IMG/VR virus record: IMGVR_UViG_3300018481_000057
Coordinates: 1 to 30,322 of that record
Strand: one strand, 5' to 3'
DNA length: 30,322 bases
From: a virus
The position numbers and the translations under genes are program-made. Below are positions 29,179 to 30,322 of the stretch, one piece after another. The notes beneath the pieces were generated by a model. It saw nothing but the letters and a program-made list of their open reading frames with translations. It was not told the DNA's origin and did not search any database. Positions within the stretch are counted from its first letter, which is position 1. Each line of letters opens with the position of its first letter.

Positions 29179-30311
29179 GCTCCTCCTTCTGCTTCGATGC
29201 CCTTGCGAGGCATAACCCAGGCTTCATAGCCTGATCCGCCGTCGATGTAAAGTGGGGACTTTGGGTTCTCCTTGTCGTAGCCGATGGTCAGTACGTCGTT
29301 GGGAACGTGCTCGATTGCGCCTATGATGTTCTGTGGACCGAACCGCGTCTCGATGCGAGGGTGGTCACAGTACCCCGGCACTTCCATCACGTCAGCGAGA
29401 ACACCCACCTCTTTGGTATCCATCATCACAGCAATCTCTTCCTTGCCGAGGAAGAGTCGAAGGATCGGGAAGCGCTCGTTGCCGGAGAAGGCATTGGCAC
29501 GCTGCATGATCTCTAGGATCGAGGCCTTGTGTACCTTGACCGTGTTGGGACGTTCGCGCAAGTCCTCGATGCGAGCGGTATTGGGGTACGGCACTGCGTA
29601 GACAGTGGACATGATCTGAACGGTCGGCTCGGGCATGATGAGAAGCAATCCGTCCTTGCTCAGCCCCATCTGAACTTCACCGGTCTGCTTGAGAATCTGC
29701 CCCAAGATTCCCGCTGGCACAGTGAACGGCTCTAGGAAGGATGATATCACCAGCGGTGCGGAGGCCAGCTTGTACTGGTCGGTTGACTTGACGTGCGTGC
29801 CGGTGAAGTGCACTCCCGACAGGGGAGGATCAGCTGTCTTGGAAGCGGCCCACTCAACCATTGCGATGCGCCCGCCCATGTCATCGCACTCGAACAGGTC
29901 GTCGGGGTTAAAGACATCCCAGACCGGGTAGTAGTCGGTGACCATCAGGTTAAACTTCGCCTTGGTCCTGCCCGACGTAAGCTGTACGAACTTGTTACGT
30001 CCGTTGCTGACCTCTTCGAGGGTCACAGTCCTCTCGCTGCCGATAGGTAGGCCGGCGAGGACCGTGGCAAAAAGCTTGGAGGGCACTCGCCATTCGACCG
30101 CTTCCTCGCCTTCGATACTCAGGGAGGTCACCCACTCCATGCTGTAGATGAGCAGGTCGGTAGCACGGACCACCACAAGGCTCCTGCTGGGATCGATGGT
30201 CAGAACAATCCCAGCGGCCTTATCAAAGGCAGTGCCCTTGGTGGGCGCGATGCGGTCAGCCTTCCTGATAGCATCAGCCAAGGTAGCGGTCTCGAAAACA
30301 ACTTTTGTCAT
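29175..30311 (-). CDS. DNA polymerase III beta-like sliding clamp
   Basis: A 378-residue protein with the three-domain length and style of bacterial beta clamps: an N-terminal MTKVVFETATLADAIRKADRIAP, a short strand pattern with VVRATDLLIYSMEW, and later VPAGILGQILKQTGEVQMGL and LRLFLGKEEIAVMMDTKEVG. A clamp encircles DNA and tethers the replicative polymerase. A phage-encoded clamp suggests the phage carries much of its own replisome or reloads the host polymerase. It is the first complete gene at this end of the leftward operon; its promoter would lie beyond the window. Confidence 0.8.
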   Translation of the reverse strand: MTKVVFETATLADAIRKADRIAPTKGTAFDKAAGIVLTIDPSRSLVVVRATDLLIYSMEWVTSLSIEGEEAVEWRVPSKLFATVLAGLPIGSERTVTLEEVSNGRNKFVQLTSGRTKAKFNLMVTDYYPVWDVFNPDDLFECDDMGGRIAMVEWAASKTADPPLSGVHFTGTHVKSTDQYKLASAPLVISSFLEPFTVPAGILGQILKQTGEVQMGLSKDGLLLIMPEPTVQIMSTVYAVPYPNTARIEDLRERPNTVKVHKASILEIMQRANAFSGNERFPILRLFLGKEEIAVMMDTKEVGVLADVMEVPGYCDHPRIETRFGPQNIIGAIEHVPNDVLTIGYDKENPKSPLYIDGGSGYEAWVMPRKGIEAEGGA

Positions 30312-30322
30312 TCATCCACCCA

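Noticed and set aside
1-30322. CRISPR arrays, tRNA genes, insertion sequences or an integrase/attachment site
   Set aside because: No regular repeat-spacer pattern, no cloverleaf-like sequence, no transposase or integrase motif was seen. The Cas4-like gene alone is not evidence for CRISPR.

Overview
The window is part of the genome of a tailed phage with a long non-contractile tail (siphovirus type), most likely infecting an actinobacterium. No host DNA, rRNA, tRNA, CRISPR array or insertion sequence is visible. The actinobacterial assignment rests on a GC-rich, G/C-ending codon style, a WhiB-type iron-sulfur protein, lambda-type decoration and capsid proteins next to a ClpP-like prohead protease, a very large tape measure protein with an embedded M15-type peptidase domain, and carbohydrate-binding modules inserted in the minor tail proteins. 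This is inference; the exact host cannot be read from the sequence.

Layout. Plus strand, 2-22288: the late virion operon in classical order. It runs terminase large subunit (C-terminal part only), portal, a small Com-like zinc-finger protein, prohead protease with a scaffold-like tail, decoration protein, major capsid protein, an acidic unknown protein, head-tail connector, virion morphogenesis protein, tail terminator, a coiled-coil protein, major tail protein, tail assembly chaperone with a -1 frameshift product, tape measure protein and three large minor tail proteins. GC-rich stem-loops follow the major capsid gene, the major tail gene and the chaperone frameshift product. Plus strand, 22298-23957: a lysis-type cassette behind its own sigma-70/sigma-A-like promoter, encoding an extremely acidic protein with a thrombospondin-3-like calcium loop, an M15-type endolysin and three small membrane proteins (holin/antiholin candidates). 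The last of these is only 36 residues and its stop codon abuts the convergent operon.

Minus strand, 30311-23958: a tightly packed DNA-metabolism operon read leftwards. It encodes a beta sliding clamp, a 49-residue zinc ribbon, an unknown protein, a MazG-like pyrophosphohydrolase, a DUF4406/deoxyribosyltransferase-like protein, a small membrane protein, a RusA-like resolvase, an unknown protein, a beta-class DNA methyltransferase, an acidic unknown protein, a WhiB-like protein, an unknown protein and a Cas4/RecB-like nuclease. Almost every junction overlaps by 1 or 4 bases; the one true gap is 41 bases, before the unknown/WhiB pair.

The most unusual observation is the WhiB-like reading frame at 25426-25797. 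It carries the complete four-cysteine and GIWGG signature but has no ATG, GTG or TTG upstream of its first cluster cysteine. It lies in the -1 frame of the gene upstream, which contains an in-register CCCAAAA slippery heptamer. The sequence is therefore compatible with a frameshift-made WhiB fusion, with a CTG start behind a GAGGGA ribosome-binding site, or with a sequencing indel.
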